40,379 bases of DNA from an uncultured Saprospiraceae bacterium (lineage in GTDB: Bacteria; Bacteroidota; Bacteroidia; Chitinophagales; Saprospiraceae), in the NCBI GenBank assembly GCA_937981555.1, contig CALJOK010000031.1, positions 1 through 40,379 on the forward strand. The letters run 5' to 3'. A program made the translations under genes and the position numbers. The notes beneath the pieces are model-generated. The model was not told the DNA's origin, made no database searches, and worked only from the letters and a program-made list of their open reading frames with translations. Below, in pieces: positions 39,999 through 40,379 of this stretch. Within the stretch, counting starts at the first letter, position 1. Each line of letters starts with the position of its first letter.

Positions 39999-40379
39999 TT
40001 AAACTTCCTTCACTTCCAATTTTTTCACTAATTTCCCAACAGTCAAACCTTGGACGATAATTGAAAAAACTACCACCACATAAGTAATCGTCAAAAACAA
40101 ATCACGCTCCATATGTTCAGTCAATGATAATGCCATCGCAATAGAAATTCCTCCACGCAAACCACCCCAAGTCATAATCAAATTTGTGTTGGGAACGAAA
40201 TCTAGTTTTTTATTAAAAAACTTAATTGGAGGAGCAAGCGAAATAAAACGACACAACAAAACCAATGGAATACTTAATAAACCAGCGAATAAAAATTGTT
40301 GATTATAAGTCAAAACAATAATCTCTAAGCCAATCAAAACAAACAAAATCGCATTACAAAAAACATCCACGAGTTCCCA
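39999..40379 (-). CDS. CPA1-type Na+/H+ antiporter, C-terminal part (5'-truncated)
   Basis: The frame is open to the window end (the first visible codons read W-E-L-V-D), so only the last ~126 aa are present. The GTG at 40370 is internal. Visible features: WELVDVFCNAILFVLIGLEI, a helix pair ending in TWGGLRGGISIAMALSL (the GGLRGG motif of CPA1/NhaP/SLC9 exchangers) and a last helix VVVVFSIIVQGLTVGKLVKKL. The protein exchanges Na+ (or K+) for H+ across the inner membrane. A WYL regulator follows at 7 bp on the same strand. Confidence 0.9.
   Translation of the reverse strand, partial: WELVDVFCNAILFVLIGLEIIVLTYNQQFLFAGLLSIPLVLLCRFISLAPPIKFFNKKLDFVPNTNLIMTWGGLRGGISIAMALSLTEHMERDLFLTITYVVVVFSIIVQGLTVGKLVKKLEVKEV

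Noticed and set aside
1-40379. tRNA, rRNA, CRISPR arrays, phage genes or complete IS elements
   Set aside because: No cloverleaf-like sequence ending in CCA, no regularly spaced repeats, and no transposase, integrase or capsid-like ORF was seen by reading.

Overview
The window is a low-GC chromosomal segment of a Bacteroidota bacterium. Evidence: three proteins end in type IX secretion (T9SS) C-terminal sorting signals; one carries SprB-type repeats; there is a BlaI/M56-TonB pair; upstream regions are A-rich without strong Shine-Dalgarno sequences; and several genes have the Bacteroidota -7 promoter box TAnnTTTG. A Saprospira-like lineage is only a guess from gene style. I found no rRNA, tRNA, CRISPR array, prophage or complete insertion sequence. 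Both end genes (TPR protein, CPA1 antiporter) run off the window.

Layout. 1-4.3 kb: TPR protein tail, then a BlaI-type repressor and a giant M56 metallopeptidase/TonB/plug-like/T9SS fusion. 4.3-7.6 kb: nitroreductase, three tandem paralogous small membrane proteins, a cytochrome-b-like membrane protein, an FMN split-barrel protein and a palindromic MITE-like element. 7.7-10.3 kb: an MntR/DtxR-type repressor with its own operator, a TroA-like metal-binding protein and a metal ABC ATPase, with no permease gene before the terminator. 10.3-13.1 kb: divergent S66 peptidase and DUF4301 gene. 13.1-15.1 kb (minus): small protein, dihaem cytochrome c and a lipoprotein, behind a promoter with a 16-bp palindrome. 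15.2-17.9 kb: TPR/HisKA_2 histidine kinase and a translationally coupled LuxR-type response regulator. 17.9-23.4 kb (minus): GT9 glycosyltransferase, serine hydrolase lipoprotein and a UvrD-like helicase fused to a Cys-cluster nuclease.

24.5-26.9 kb is the most interesting part: a compact four-gene cassette with a coiled-coil protein, a coiled-coil protein with a roadblock/longin-like domain, a eukaryote-like Ras/Rab small GTPase (with Glu at the Ras Gln61 position) and a small PAS-like protein. It looks like a polarity or trafficking-type GTPase switch with its own partners. Next come a predicted beta-barrel gene preceded by a 13/14 copy of the mntR operator core, lipA, a lipoprotein, upp and an SSS symporter whose leader holds a 102-nt imperfect palindrome. 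32.2-38.5 kb encodes two large secreted FG-GAP proteins (T9SS cargo). The right end has a GyrI/Cass2 effector-binding protein, a large palindrome, a WYL regulator and the antiporter tail.

Two short hairpin repeat families, both built on a GCTTTAG-like core, are scattered through intergenic regions. In all three copies of one family the repeat contains a match to the -7 promoter box.
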